Notes: a model not told the origin generated them from the letters alone. A stretch of DNA of 6,740 nt from Chloroflexia bacterium (GCA_025927935.1 JAICKM010000383.1:1-6740), one strand, 5' to 3'; numbered from the stretch's first letter, positions 1 to 5,400 are shown. Made by a program: numbers and translations.

Positions 1-5
1 GGGCC

Positions 6-21
6 GGTGGAGGACTCCACC
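6..21. repeat. 16-bp palindrome at window start
   Basis: A perfect 7-bp inverted repeat, GGTGGAG / CTCCACC, is separated by 2 bp (GA). This 7-2-7 layout is the same as that of the four palindromes at 610-734, and the 9-mer GGACTCCAC (12-20) also follows two of those copies. It could be the terminator of a gene to the left (TT follows the stem) or a decayed member of the same repeat family. Nothing coding is visible in 1-75. Confidence 0.4.
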
Positions 22-27
22 TTGCCA

Positions 28-60
28 GCGTAGGGGCGGACCGGCGCGGATACGCCCGGC
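28..60. repeat. Degenerate GTAGGGGCG-type palindrome
   Basis: The 11-mer GCGTAGGGGCG (28-38) recurs identically at 3893-3903, and AGGGGCGGACCG (32-43) recurs at 3852-3863. At 3852 the sequence is the left arm of a perfect hairpin. Here the right arm has decayed to a partial match (CGCCC at about 53-57). It is probably a worn copy of a dispersed palindromic element. Confidence 0.4.
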
Positions 61-72
61 AGGAAGCGGCTG

Positions 73-81
73 TGCTATAAT
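73..81 (+). promoter_or_regulatory. Extended -10 promoter for the VOC gene
   Basis: TGCTATAAT is a perfect extended -10 element: the TGn motif at 73-75 followed by consensus TATAAT at 76-81. No good -35 hexamer lies 16-18 bp upstream, as expected for extended -10 promoters. Transcription would start near 88. The in-frame ATG at 80 overlaps this -10 box, so translation must begin further downstream, at 146. Confidence 0.65.
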
Positions 82-145
82 GCGCGCACCGGCGCCCCGC
101 GCGCCGCCCGGCCCGCTGCTTCGCGCCACAGAACGGAGGTTGCCC

Positions 146-538
146 ATGCCTATCGCCATTGAGCATATTCATCATGTCCGGCTGACCGTCACCGATCCGG
201 ACCGGTCGCTGGCGTTCTATACGCAGATCCTGGGCTTCCAGGTGCTCCGCGCCGTGCCCGGCGGCGTGCTGCTGACGCAGGGCGCCTTCCTGCTGGGCCT
301 CGGCCCGGCGCCCGACCCCGCGGCGGCCCCGGCGGACGACCGGTTCAACGAGAATCGCGTGGGGCTGGACCACCTCAGCTTCCAGGTGGCGGACCGCGCC
401 GCGCTGGAGGCGGCCGTCGTGCTGTTCGACGGCCAGGGCATCGGCCACGGCGAGATCAAGGACCTGGGCGGCCGCCTGTGGGTGCTGGCCTTCCGCGACC
501 CCGACAACATCCAACTGGAGCTATCCGCCCCGGCCTGA
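146..538 (+). CDS. VOC superfamily (glyoxalase/bleomycin resistance fold) protein
   Basis: A 130-residue, probably cytoplasmic protein of the vicinal oxygen chelate superfamily. The order is typical: a first beta-alpha module opening with IEHIHHVRLTV and the helix DPDRSLAFYTQILGF (about residues 5-55), then a second module starting VGLDHLSFQV (about 72) and ending FRDPDNIQLEL (116-126). Likely metal ligands are His10, His76 and Glu125. The usual Glu at the end of the first module is not evident, so the site may have only three protein ligands. The length fits single-domain VOC proteins. The start at 146 has a strong ribosome site (GGAGGT, 135-140, 5-nt spacing), whereas the upstream in-frame ATG at 80 lies inside the -10 box. 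The reaction cannot be assigned: family members include lyases, dioxygenases, epimerases and drug-binding proteins. It appears monocistronic and is followed by repeats. Confidence 0.88.
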   Translation: MPIAIEHIHHVRLTVTDPDRSLAFYTQILGFQVLRAVPGGVLLTQGAFLLGLGPAPDPAAAPADDRFNENRVGLDHLSFQVADRAALEAAVVLFDGQGIGHGEIKDLGGRLWVLAFRDPDNIQLELSAPA

Positions 539-542
539 CGCG

Positions 543-577
543 TGCTGCGTGCTGAGGGCGGAGTGCTGAGTGCTGAG
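543..577. repeat. Heptamer tandem array 1 (TGCTGAG type)
   Basis: Five 7-bp units begin 4 bp after the VOC stop codon: TGCTGCG, TGCTGAG, GGCGGAG, TGCTGAG, TGCTGAG. They fit the shared pattern TG[C/G]T[C/G][A/G]G seen in three further arrays in this window. The array is noncoding. Confidence 0.8.
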
Positions 578-609
578 TCCGACGGATGCCGAGGGCGGCG
601 TCGGGGCAA

Positions 610-734
610 CCCGATTAAAATCGGGACTCCACTCGCCCCGCAACGGCCCGATTAAAATCGGGACTCCACTTGTCCCCACCGCCCGATTAAAATCGGGCCT
701 CCACCCCGACTCCGGAGTCCCGATTTTAATCGGG
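610..734. repeat. Array of four 16-bp palindromes, the last inverted
   Basis: Three copies of CCCGATTAAAATCGGG (610-625, 647-662, 682-697) are followed by its reverse complement CCCGATTTTAATCGGG (719-734). Each is a 7-bp inverted repeat around 2 bp. Start-to-start distances are 37, 35 and 37 bp. The first three copies are followed by ACTCCAC, ACTCCAC and CCTCCAC, and the inverted fourth is preceded by GGAGT, so the true unit is longer than the palindrome. Copies 3 and 4 face each other around the palindrome GACTCCGGAGTC (708-719). The array resembles a REP/BIME-type cluster. The copies could also end VOC transcription or form a cruciform. Confidence 0.85.
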
Positions 735-742
735 CGCCGCCC

Positions 743-771
743 CACCGACCACCGACCACCGACCACCGACC
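743..771. repeat. Heptamer tandem array 2 (GACCACC; inverse orientation)
   Basis: Three exact GACCACC units (747-767) are flanked by partial ones. Read on the minus strand they are TGGTCGG, which fits the same pattern as array 1. Arrays 1 and 2 therefore lie in opposite orientations on either side of the palindrome array. Confidence 0.75.
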
Positions 772-777
772 GCTGAT

Positions 778-793
778 CTTACAGGCTTGTAAG
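778..793. promoter_or_regulatory. Possible operator, CTTACA-4-TGTAAG
   Basis: A perfect 6-bp inverted repeat, CTTACA / TGTAAG, with a 4-bp centre lies 20 bp upstream of the predicted -35 box of the SLH gene. It is AT-richer than its surroundings. The size and place fit a dimeric regulator site, but no regulator is known, and a chance or repeat-derived palindrome is possible. Confidence 0.3.
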
Positions 794-813
794 CAATTCC
801 CCCGCCCAAATGC

Positions 814-843
814 TTGCAACCCGGCGGCAATTCTGGGCATAAT
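814..843 (+). promoter_or_regulatory. Sigma70-like promoter for the SLH/SBBP gene
   Basis: TTGCAA (814-819) and CATAAT (838-843) are separated by 18 bp, with a predicted start near 850 and a leader of about 70 nt. The -35 box overlaps an in-frame TTG at 814, which argues against translation starting there. A second TTGCAA lies at 843-848. Confidence 0.5.
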
Positions 844-921
844 TGCAACACACCGCCCGGCCCGCGCCGCGAAGGGGGGCCGGGGGTTAGGCCCGCCCAC
901 CTGCACCGGAAGGAGCTTCAG

Positions 922-3789
922 ATGCGTCACATTCCCCTCCCACGGATCATTATCGCCGCCCTGGCGCTGGCCGCGCTGTGCCTGAGCGGCGGAGCGCCCG
1001 CGCCCGCCGGGGCGCCCGCCCTGCGCACGCCCGCCGGCCTGCCGCTGGCCTTTGAGCCGAACGCCGGGCAGAGCGACGCCGCCGTGCGCTACCAGGTGCG
1101 CGCGCCGGGCGGCTGGCTCTACTTCACCAACAGCGAGGTCGCCCTGGTGCTCGACGCGCGGGCCGCCGCCGCCGGCAAGGGCGCCGCGCCCGCCGCGCCC
1201 GCCGCCGTGCGCATGCAGTTTGTCGCGCCCGCGGACGCCACGCTGAGCGCCGCCGAAAGGCTGCCCGGCACCGTCAGCTACCTGCGCGGCAGCGACCCCG
1301 CCGGGTGGCAGACCAACCTGCCCACCTATGGCGCCATCCGCTATGCCCGGCTCTATCCGGGCGTGGACCTGGCCTATACCGGCAGCGATGGGCGGCTGAA
1401 AGGCACCTACATCGTCGCGCCGGGCGCCGACCCAGCCCAGATTCGCTGGCGCTACGCCGGGGCCGCGGGCGTGCAGGTGGACGGCGCGGGCAACTTGCAG
1501 ATCGCCGTCGCCACCGAGGGCACCGCCGCGCCCGCGGGCACGCGCGTCACCGAACTGGCCCCGGTGGCCTGGCAGGAGACGGCGCGCGGGCGCGTGCCGG
1601 TGAGCGCGCGCTATGTCGTGGCCGCCGGCGGCAGCATCGGCTTCGCGCTGGGCGCCTACGACCCGTCGCGCGTGCTGGTCGTCGATCCCACGCTGACCTA
1701 TGGCACGTATTTGGGCGGGTCGGACAAGGACGAGGCCCACGCCATCGCGCTCGGCCCCGACGGCAGCATGTATGTCGCCGGCACGACGCTGTCGGCCAAC
1801 TTCCCGCACACCGGCCCCGGCCTGGCCGGCGGGCGCGACGCCTTCATCACCCGGCTGAACCCCGCCGGATCCGCCGTGGTCTACTCGCTCATCCTGGGCG
1901 GCAGCGGCGACGACTATGCCCTGGCCGTGGGCGTGAACGCGGCGGGCGAAGCCTATGTGGCCGGGCAAACCAGTTCGCCCAACTATCCGGTGGCCGGGGC
2001 GATCCAGCCCACCTACGGCGGCGGCACCAACGACGGCTTCCTGAGCAAGATCAACGCGGCGGGCACCGGCCTGGCCTGGTCTACCTACTGGGGCGGCAAC
2101 AGCGACGACGCCGTCAACGCGCTGGCCCTCGACACGGCGGGCAATGTCTACCTGGCCGGCCACACCCAGTCGCCCAACTTCCGCACGCAGACGCCCTTCC
2201 AGGCCCACCTGGGCGGCTTCGGCGGCGACGACGCCTTTGTCAGCAAGTTCACCCCGGCGCAGAGCCTGGTCTACTCCACCTATCTCGGCGGCAACGCCGA
2301 GGACCTGGGCACCGGTATCGCCGTGGACGACCAGGGCGCGGCCTATATCACCGGGCAGACCGGCTCGACCACCTTCCCGATCGCCAACGCCTACCAGCCC
2401 GCCAACAACGGCGCGTCCAACGCCTTCGTGACCAAGCTGCTGCCCGCGGGCAACGCGCTGGCCTACTCGACGTATCTGGGCGGCAACCGCTTCGACTACG
2501 GCCAGGACATCGCCGTGAACGCGGCCCGCGAAGCCTACGTGGTGGGCTACGGCGATTCGGCCAACTTCCCCACGCTGCACCCGCTCCAGCCGACGAACCA
2601 CGGCGGTCTCGACGCCTTCGTGACCAAGTTCAGCGCGGCGGGCACCACGCTGGCCTGGTCCACCTTCCTGGGCGGCAACACCGACGACCGCGCCTATGGC
2701 CTGGCCGTCACGGCGGCGGGCGAGGCGTATGTCACCGGCAACACCCAGTCGCTCGACTTCCCGCTGGCCCAGCCGCTGCAACCGCAGTACGCGGGCGGCG
2801 CCTATGACGCCTTCCTGGCCCACATCGCGGCGGGCGGCACGAGCCTGGTCTATTCCACCTACCTGGGCGGCGGGGGCGACGACGGCAGCGGCGGCGGCGA
2901 CGAAGGCCGCGGCCATGGCATCGCCGCCAACGCGGCGGGCCTGGTCTACCTGGCCGGCGGCACCTCGTCCATTGACTTCCCGACGCGCAACCCCGTGCAG
3001 CCCGCGCCGGGCGGCATCCTCGACGCCTTCGTGGCCCAGGTCAGCGCGCTCAACGCGACCAACACGCCCACCGTGACCGGCACTCCGCCCACGGCCACCC
3101 CCACGCGCACGCCCACGGCCACGGTGACGGGCACTCCGCCCACGGCCACACCGACGGTGCCGCCCACGGCCACCTTCACCCCGCGCCCGCCCGCGCCCAC
3201 GCGCACGCCCACGGCCACGCCCACCGCCTGCCCGATCCAGTTCAGCGACGTGCCCGCCGATAGTCCCTTCTACACCTTCATCCGCTGCCTGGCCTGCCAG
3301 GGCGTGGTCGGCGGCTACAGCGACAACACCTTCCGCCCCGGCAACAACGTGACGCGCGGCCAGGTGTCCAAGTTCGTGTCCAACGCGGCGGGCTACACCG
3401 ACGCCATCCCGCCCACGCAACAGACCTTCACCGACGTGCCGCCCACCGACACCTTCTGGCTGTTCATCGAGCGGGCCTATGCCCATGGCGTGATCAGCGG
3501 CTACAGCGACCACACCTTCCGCCCGACCAACAACGTGACCCGCGGCCAGATGTCCAAGTTCGTCAGCAACGCGGCCAACTACAACGACCCCATCCCGCCC
3601 ACGCAACAGACGTTCACCGACGTGCCGCCGACCGACCCGTTCTGGCTGTTCACCGAGCGCGCGGTGCTGCACGGCGTCATCGCCGGGTACGCCGACCACA
3701 CCTTCCACCCGGTCGCCGACGTAACCCGCGGCCAGACCAGCAAGTTCATCAGCAACGCCTTCTTCCCCGGCTGCTCCCCGCGCCGGTGA
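922..3789 (+). CDS. Secreted SBBP beta-propeller protein with C-terminal SLH domains
   Basis: A 955-residue protein predicted to be exported and held on the cell surface. The N-terminus (residues 1-about 30) is a signal peptide: short basic start, hydrophobic IIIAALALAALCL, then small residues. Residues about 37-258 match the conserved N-terminal domain that accompanies SBBP repeats (FEPNAGQ motif at 44-50; RLYPGVDLAY further on). Seven repeats of 61-65 residues start near 260, 321, 386, 451, 515, 579 and 644. Each begins [Y/W]S.[Y/F].GG and includes a [Y/V]V/L.G.T..[N/D]FP-like strand, so they probably form one seven-bladed propeller. A Thr/Pro linker (714-770) leads to three SLH domains (about 774-832, 836-894, 898-950), each with VTRGQ. 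SLH domains bind cell-wall polymers or S-layers. The start at 922 has AAGGAG at 910-915, and the promoter overlaps the only earlier alternative. The ligand or enzymatic role, if any, is unknown. Confidence 0.95.
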   Translation: MRHIPLPRIIIAALALAALCLSGGAPAPAGAPALRTPAGLPLAFEPNAGQSDAAVRYQVRAPGGWLYFTNSEVALVLDARAAAAGKGAAPAAPAAVRMQFVAPADATLSAAERLPGTVSYLRGSDPAGWQTNLPTYGAIRYARLYPGVDLAYTGSDGRLKGTYIVAPGADPAQIRWRYAGAAGVQVDGAGNLQIAVATEGTAAPAGTRVTELAPVAWQETARGRVPVSARYVVAAGGSIGFALGAYDPSRVLVVDPTLTYGTYLGGSDKDEAHAIALGPDGSMYVAGTTLSANFPHTGPGLAGGRDAFITRLNPAGSAVVYSLILGGSGDDYALAVGVNAAGEAYVAGQTSSPNYPVAGAIQPTYGGGTNDGFLSKINAAGTGLAWSTYWGGNSDDAVNALALDTAGNVYLAGHTQSPNFRTQTPFQAHLGGFGGDDAFVSKFTPAQSLVYSTYLGGNAEDLGTGIAVDDQGAAYITGQTGSTTFPIANAYQPANNGASNAFVTKLLPAGNALAYSTYLGGNRFDYGQDIAVNAAREAYVVGYGDSANFPTLHPLQPTNHGGLDAFVTKFSAAGTTLAWSTFLGGNTDDRAYGLAVTAAGEAYVTGNTQSLDFPLAQPLQPQYAGGAYDAFLAHIAAGGTSLVYSTYLGGGGDDGSGGGDEGRGHGIAANAAGLVYLAGGTSSIDFPTRNPVQPAPGGILDAFVAQVSALNATNTPTVTGTPPTATPTRTPTATVTGTPPTATPTVPPTATFTPRPPAPTRTPTATPTACPIQFSDVPADSPFYTFIRCLACQGVVGGYSDNTFRPGNNVTRGQVSKFVSNAAGYTDAIPPTQQTFTDVPPTDTFWLFIERAYAHGVISGYSDHTFRPTNNVTRGQMSKFVSNAANYNDPIPPTQQTFTDVPPTDPFWLFTERAVLHGVIAGYADHTFHPVADVTRGQTSKFISNAFFPGCSPRR
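3073..3149 (+). repeat. 51-nt direct repeat in the Thr/Pro linker
   Basis: A 26-nt segment coding VTGTPPTAT is present at 3073-3098 and again at 3124-3149 with a single base change, a period of 51 nt (17 codons). The linker seems to have grown by in-frame duplication, which is common for Thr/Pro spacers that keep an anchor domain away from its functional head. Confidence 0.7.
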
Positions 3790-3814
3790 CGAGTGGTGAG
3801 TGCTGAGTGGAGAC
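3787..3814. repeat. Heptamer tandem array 3 (TGGTGAG/TGCTGAG)
   Basis: The units TGACGAG, TGGTGAG, TGCTGAG and TGGAGAC start exactly at the stop codon of the SLH gene. The orientation matches array 1, which also sits directly after a plus-strand stop codon. The segment GACGAGTGGT is also found on the minus strand within the array at 6665-6740. Confidence 0.65.
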
Positions 3815-3851
3815 GAGAGACAAGAGTAACGGGTAGAGACGCGTAGTAAAC

Positions 3852-3886
3852 AGGGGCGGACCGCCGTGGGTCCGCCCCTTTGCTTT
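3852..3886 (+). terminator. Strong intrinsic terminator, probably bidirectional
   Basis: A perfect 11-bp stem, AGGGGCGGACC (3852-3862) / GGTCCGCCCCT (3869-3879), has a 6-nt loop and is followed by TTGCTTT on the plus strand. It lies between the convergent SLH gene and hydrolase gene and could stop transcription from both. Its left arm recurs at 32-42, so it may be a dispersed palindrome recruited as a terminator. Confidence 0.7.
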
Positions 3887-3899
3887 CCCCGTGCGTAGG

Positions 3900-3950
3900 G
3901 GCGCGAGAAATCGCGCCACGGGCCGTAGCACATCGCGCCTGCCGCCTTAC
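3900..3950. repeat. Left inverted-repeat module beside the hydrolase gene
   Basis: The hairpin GGCGCGA-GAAA-TCGCGCC (3900-3917) is followed by a second ATCGCGCC and the 19-mer ATCGCGCCTGCCGCCTTAC (3932-3950), ending 9 bp from the hydrolase stop codon. The reverse complement of the 19-mer matches 4931-4949 at 18 of 19 positions, and the hairpin matches the reverse complement of 4942-4959 at 17 of 18. It may also help terminate hydrolase transcription. Confidence 0.75.
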
Positions 3951-3959
3951 TCCCTCCAA

Positions 3960-4850
3960 TCAGGAGGCCAGCGCCGTGAAAATATCGATCCAGCACTCGG
4001 ACGGCAAGAGGTGGCCGGTACCGGCGTAGAACGTGGCCCGGCAGTTGGGGATCGCCGTGGCGAGATACCTACCGCGCTCGATCGGTACGTTTGGATCCAG
4101 TTCACCCTGCCAGATGTGAGCCGGCACCGCTATGTCTTGCACCCGGAAGGGCCAGGGGCGATCCAGCAGCCAGGAGTCCCAGGCCCAGCCCCCCAGGCCC
4201 TGCCGGAACATCTCGGGAAAGCTGCGCCGGAAGGTCTCCTGTGTCTCGGGTTGTCCAAAGACCATCCGGTCGCACTCAGGTACCCCTCCCGCCAACTGCT
4301 CCAGCATCATGTCGGCGTCGGGCGGCAGACTGCCGTAATGCTCCCTGAACCAGGCCAGGAACTCCGGCCAGGGCATGCTGCGCGCCGCCACCGTCTCCTC
4401 GTCCAATTCGCGCTCGGCTGGCGGTAGCTGATCGGCGCCTTCCCGGTCGCCGGGCAACGGCGCGGGGCTGCTAACCAGGCCCACCACGCGGACTCGTTGG
4501 GGCAAGCTGTAGGCGCACGCCGCTGCATACGGCCCCCCGCCGGAAACTCCGACCACAGCGAACTGCGCGATACCCAGCGCGTCGGCAAGTTGCGCCAGGT
4601 CGCCGGCCCATCCCAGCATGCCCCAGCCGGTATAGAAATCGGAGCCACCGTAACCGGGCCGGTCGGCGACGATGATCCGGCTGCCGGCCTCTCTCGCCCG
4701 GATCGCGATCGTGTATAACCCGCGGGATCCCGGCGTGCCATGACAAAGCATGATCGGCCAACCCGCCGGTTCGCCGTATTCGGCGTAAGCCAGCCGCCGC
4801 CCATCGCGCAGCATGATACTGCTGTCCACGATTGGAAACCCATCATCCAT
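3960..4850 (-). CDS. Alpha/beta-fold hydrolase
   Basis: A 296-residue soluble enzyme of the alpha/beta hydrolase superfamily, with no signal peptide or membrane segment. Visible landmarks in order are the oxyanion-hole motif HGTPGS (37-42), the ADRPGYGGSD segment (62-71), the nucleophile elbow GVSGGG with Ser103, a lid region rich in acidic and Trp residues (about 135-235), a likely acid Asp252 in GELDPNVPI, and catalytic His280 in GTGHLLP. The triad is complete and the length is normal. The start codon at 4848-4850 is preceded by AGGAGGT (4859-4865) at 8-nt spacing. The substrate cannot be told; esterases, epoxide hydrolases, haloperoxidase-like enzymes and C-C hydrolases share these motifs. 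Its codon use is more relaxed than that of the neighbours (TTA, AGA, GGA, CTT and GTT occur), and related inverted repeats flank it. No clear promoter is seen. It may be read from its own weak promoter or by readthrough from the ferredoxin gene 177 nt upstream. Confidence 0.94.
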   Translation of the reverse strand: MDDGFPIVDSSIMLRDGRRLAYAEYGEPAGWPIMLCHGTPGSRGLYTIAIRAREAGSRIIVADRPGYGGSDFYTGWGMLGWAGDLAQLADALGIAQFAVVGVSGGGPYAAACAYSLPQRVRVVGLVSSPAPLPGDREGADQLPPAERELDEETVAARSMPWPEFLAWFREHYGSLPPDADMMLEQLAGGVPECDRMVFGQPETQETFRRSFPEMFRQGLGGWAWDSWLLDRPWPFRVQDIAVPAHIWQGELDPNVPIERGRYLATAIPNCRATFYAGTGHLLPSECWIDIFTALAS

Positions 4851-4906
4851 TGCGCCGCACCTCCTGCTAGCGTTAATCCGCGGCTACCGCGCCGGCGCCA
4901 CCCGCG

Positions 4907-4922
4907 CGCCCGCCTGCGGGCG
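4907..4922. repeat. GC palindrome CGCCCGC-CT-GCGGGCG
   Basis: A perfect 7-bp inverted repeat with a 2-bp centre lies in the leader region of the hydrolase gene. It has the same 7-2-7 geometry as the elements at 6-21 and 610-734 but an unrelated sequence. It may fold in the 5' leader of the hydrolase transcript or simply be another intergenic palindrome. Confidence 0.45.
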
Positions 4923-4930
4923 GCATCCGG

Positions 4931-4962
4931 GTAAGGCGGCTGGCGCGATTTATCGCGCCGCC
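4931..4962. repeat. Right inverted-repeat module beside the hydrolase gene
   Basis: GTAAGGCGGCTGGCGCGAT (4931-4949) overlaps the hairpin GGCGCGA-TTTA-TCGCGCC (4942-4959). Both parts match, in inverted orientation, the module at 3900-3950 on the other side of the hydrolase gene. It lies about 80 bp upstream of the hydrolase start codon. Confidence 0.75.
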
Positions 4963-5004
4963 ACGAATCCTGCTGGGCGGGTTCCCCCGTGCGTCCAAGA
5001 GGGG

Positions 5005-5027
5005 CCCGTCGCGCAGCACGCGACGGG
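5005..5027 (-). terminator. Hairpin directly after the ferredoxin gene
   Basis: A perfect 9-bp stem, CCCGTCGCG (5005-5013) / CGCGACGGG (5019-5027), has a 5-nt loop and abuts the ferredoxin stop codon (TGA, complement of 5028-5030). It is placed as a terminator for the minus-strand ferredoxin transcript, but no U-run follows, so it may act with Rho or mainly stabilise the 3' end. Confidence 0.5.
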
Positions 5028-5282
5028 TCAGGGGGGCGCCAACCCGAAATGCTGATAGTTCTTCTCGATGAAGGCGCGCCACTTGTCCGGCACCTCCTCC
5101 TTGGGATAGATGGCCTCCACCGGGCAGGCGTCTACGCAGAGGCCGCAGTCAATACATTCTTCGGGGTGAATGTACAATATCTCCCACGCCTCGTTCTTGC
5201 CGTAGATGCAGTTCACCGGGCAGACATCCACACAGGCCGTGTCCTTCTTGCCGATGCATGGTTCGGTGATGATATAAGTCAT
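5028..5282 (-). CDS. fdxA: Seven-iron (3Fe-4S/4Fe-4S) ferredoxin
   Basis: An 84-residue cytoplasmic electron carrier. The sequence closely follows the seven-iron ferredoxins of Thermus and Azotobacter FdI type: N-terminal ITEPCIG, the paired motif C17-x3-C21-P, then C43-x2-C46-x2-C49-x3-C53-P. By family comparison, Cys9, Cys17 and Cys53 bind the [3Fe-4S] cluster (position 12 is Lys, not a fourth Cys), while Cys21, Cys43, Cys46 and Cys49 bind the [4Fe-4S] cluster. Cys25 corresponds to the free cysteine next to that cluster in Azotobacter FdI. The C-terminal segment (about 63-80) is the usual helical extension. The start at 5282 has AGGAG (5291-5295) at 8-nt spacing. An upstream extension to 5525 is excluded because the promoter (5401-5429) lies inside it. 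Redox partners cannot be deduced from this context. Confidence 0.95.
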   Translation of the reverse strand: MTYIITEPCIGKKDTACVDVCPVNCIYGKNEAWEILYIHPEECIDCGLCVDACPVEAIYPKEEVPDKWRAFIEKNYQHFGLAPP

Positions 5283-5302
5283 CGCACTTGCTCCTGGCCG
5301 CA

Positions 5303-5343
5303 GTGGGGTCCCGCAGGACATGGGGTCGCCCCACCTGTGCGGG
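5303..5343 (-). promoter_or_regulatory. Structured leader of the ferredoxin mRNA
   Basis: Within the leader of about 110 nt, CCCGCAGG (5310-5317) can pair with 5334-5343 (2-nt bulge), enclosing TGGGG (5321-5325) / CCCCA (5329-5333). The repeat TGGGGTC occurs at both 5304-5310 and 5321-5327, so GTGGGG (5303-5308) could compete for the same CCCCAC (5329-5334). The hairpin ends about 15 nt upstream of the ribosome site. Regulation is possible but unproven. Confidence 0.4.
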
Positions 5344-5400
5344 GGCCGGAGAGGAACGCTGGGGCCGGCGCGGCAAGGAGAGCAGAGGTGGGTTAGCGCT

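Noticed and set aside
80..145. N-terminal extension of the VOC protein from ATG at 80
   Set aside because: This ATG overlaps the TATAAT box. The extension is Arg/Pro/Ala-rich filler, and a strong ribosome site precedes ATG 146.
610..734. CRISPR array
   Set aside because: Repeats are only 16 bp and fully palindromic, the 19-21 bp gaps resemble each other, one copy is inverted, and no leader or cas gene is present.
814..921. N-terminal extension of the SLH protein from TTG at 814
   Set aside because: It overlaps the predicted promoter and would bury the signal peptide. AAGGAG directly precedes ATG 922.
941..984. Lipoprotein signal with lipid-modified Cys20 in the SLH protein
   Set aside because: The residues before Cys20 are AAL. 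Leu at the -1 position does not fit a lipobox, so an ordinary signal peptide is preferred.
1305..2807. A 500-codon plus-strand open frame in another phase of the SLH/SBBP gene
   Set aside because: The translation is Arg/Gly/Pro-rich without motifs, has no ribosome site, and overlaps the well-supported propeller coding frame.
652..3996. A 1114-codon open frame on the minus strand opposite the SLH/SBBP gene
   Set aside because: Its product is low-complexity Gly/Arg/Val/His/Ala-rich sequence, and it runs through intergenic repeats and a terminator. It is explained as the mirror of the strongly GC-biased plus-strand codons, while the plus frame has clear domains, a ribosome site and a signal peptide.
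4960..5027. Ferredoxin-hydrolase operon
   Set aside because: Both are on the minus strand, but 177 nt with several hairpins separate them, including one abutting the ferredoxin stop. Co-transcription is possible but not supported.
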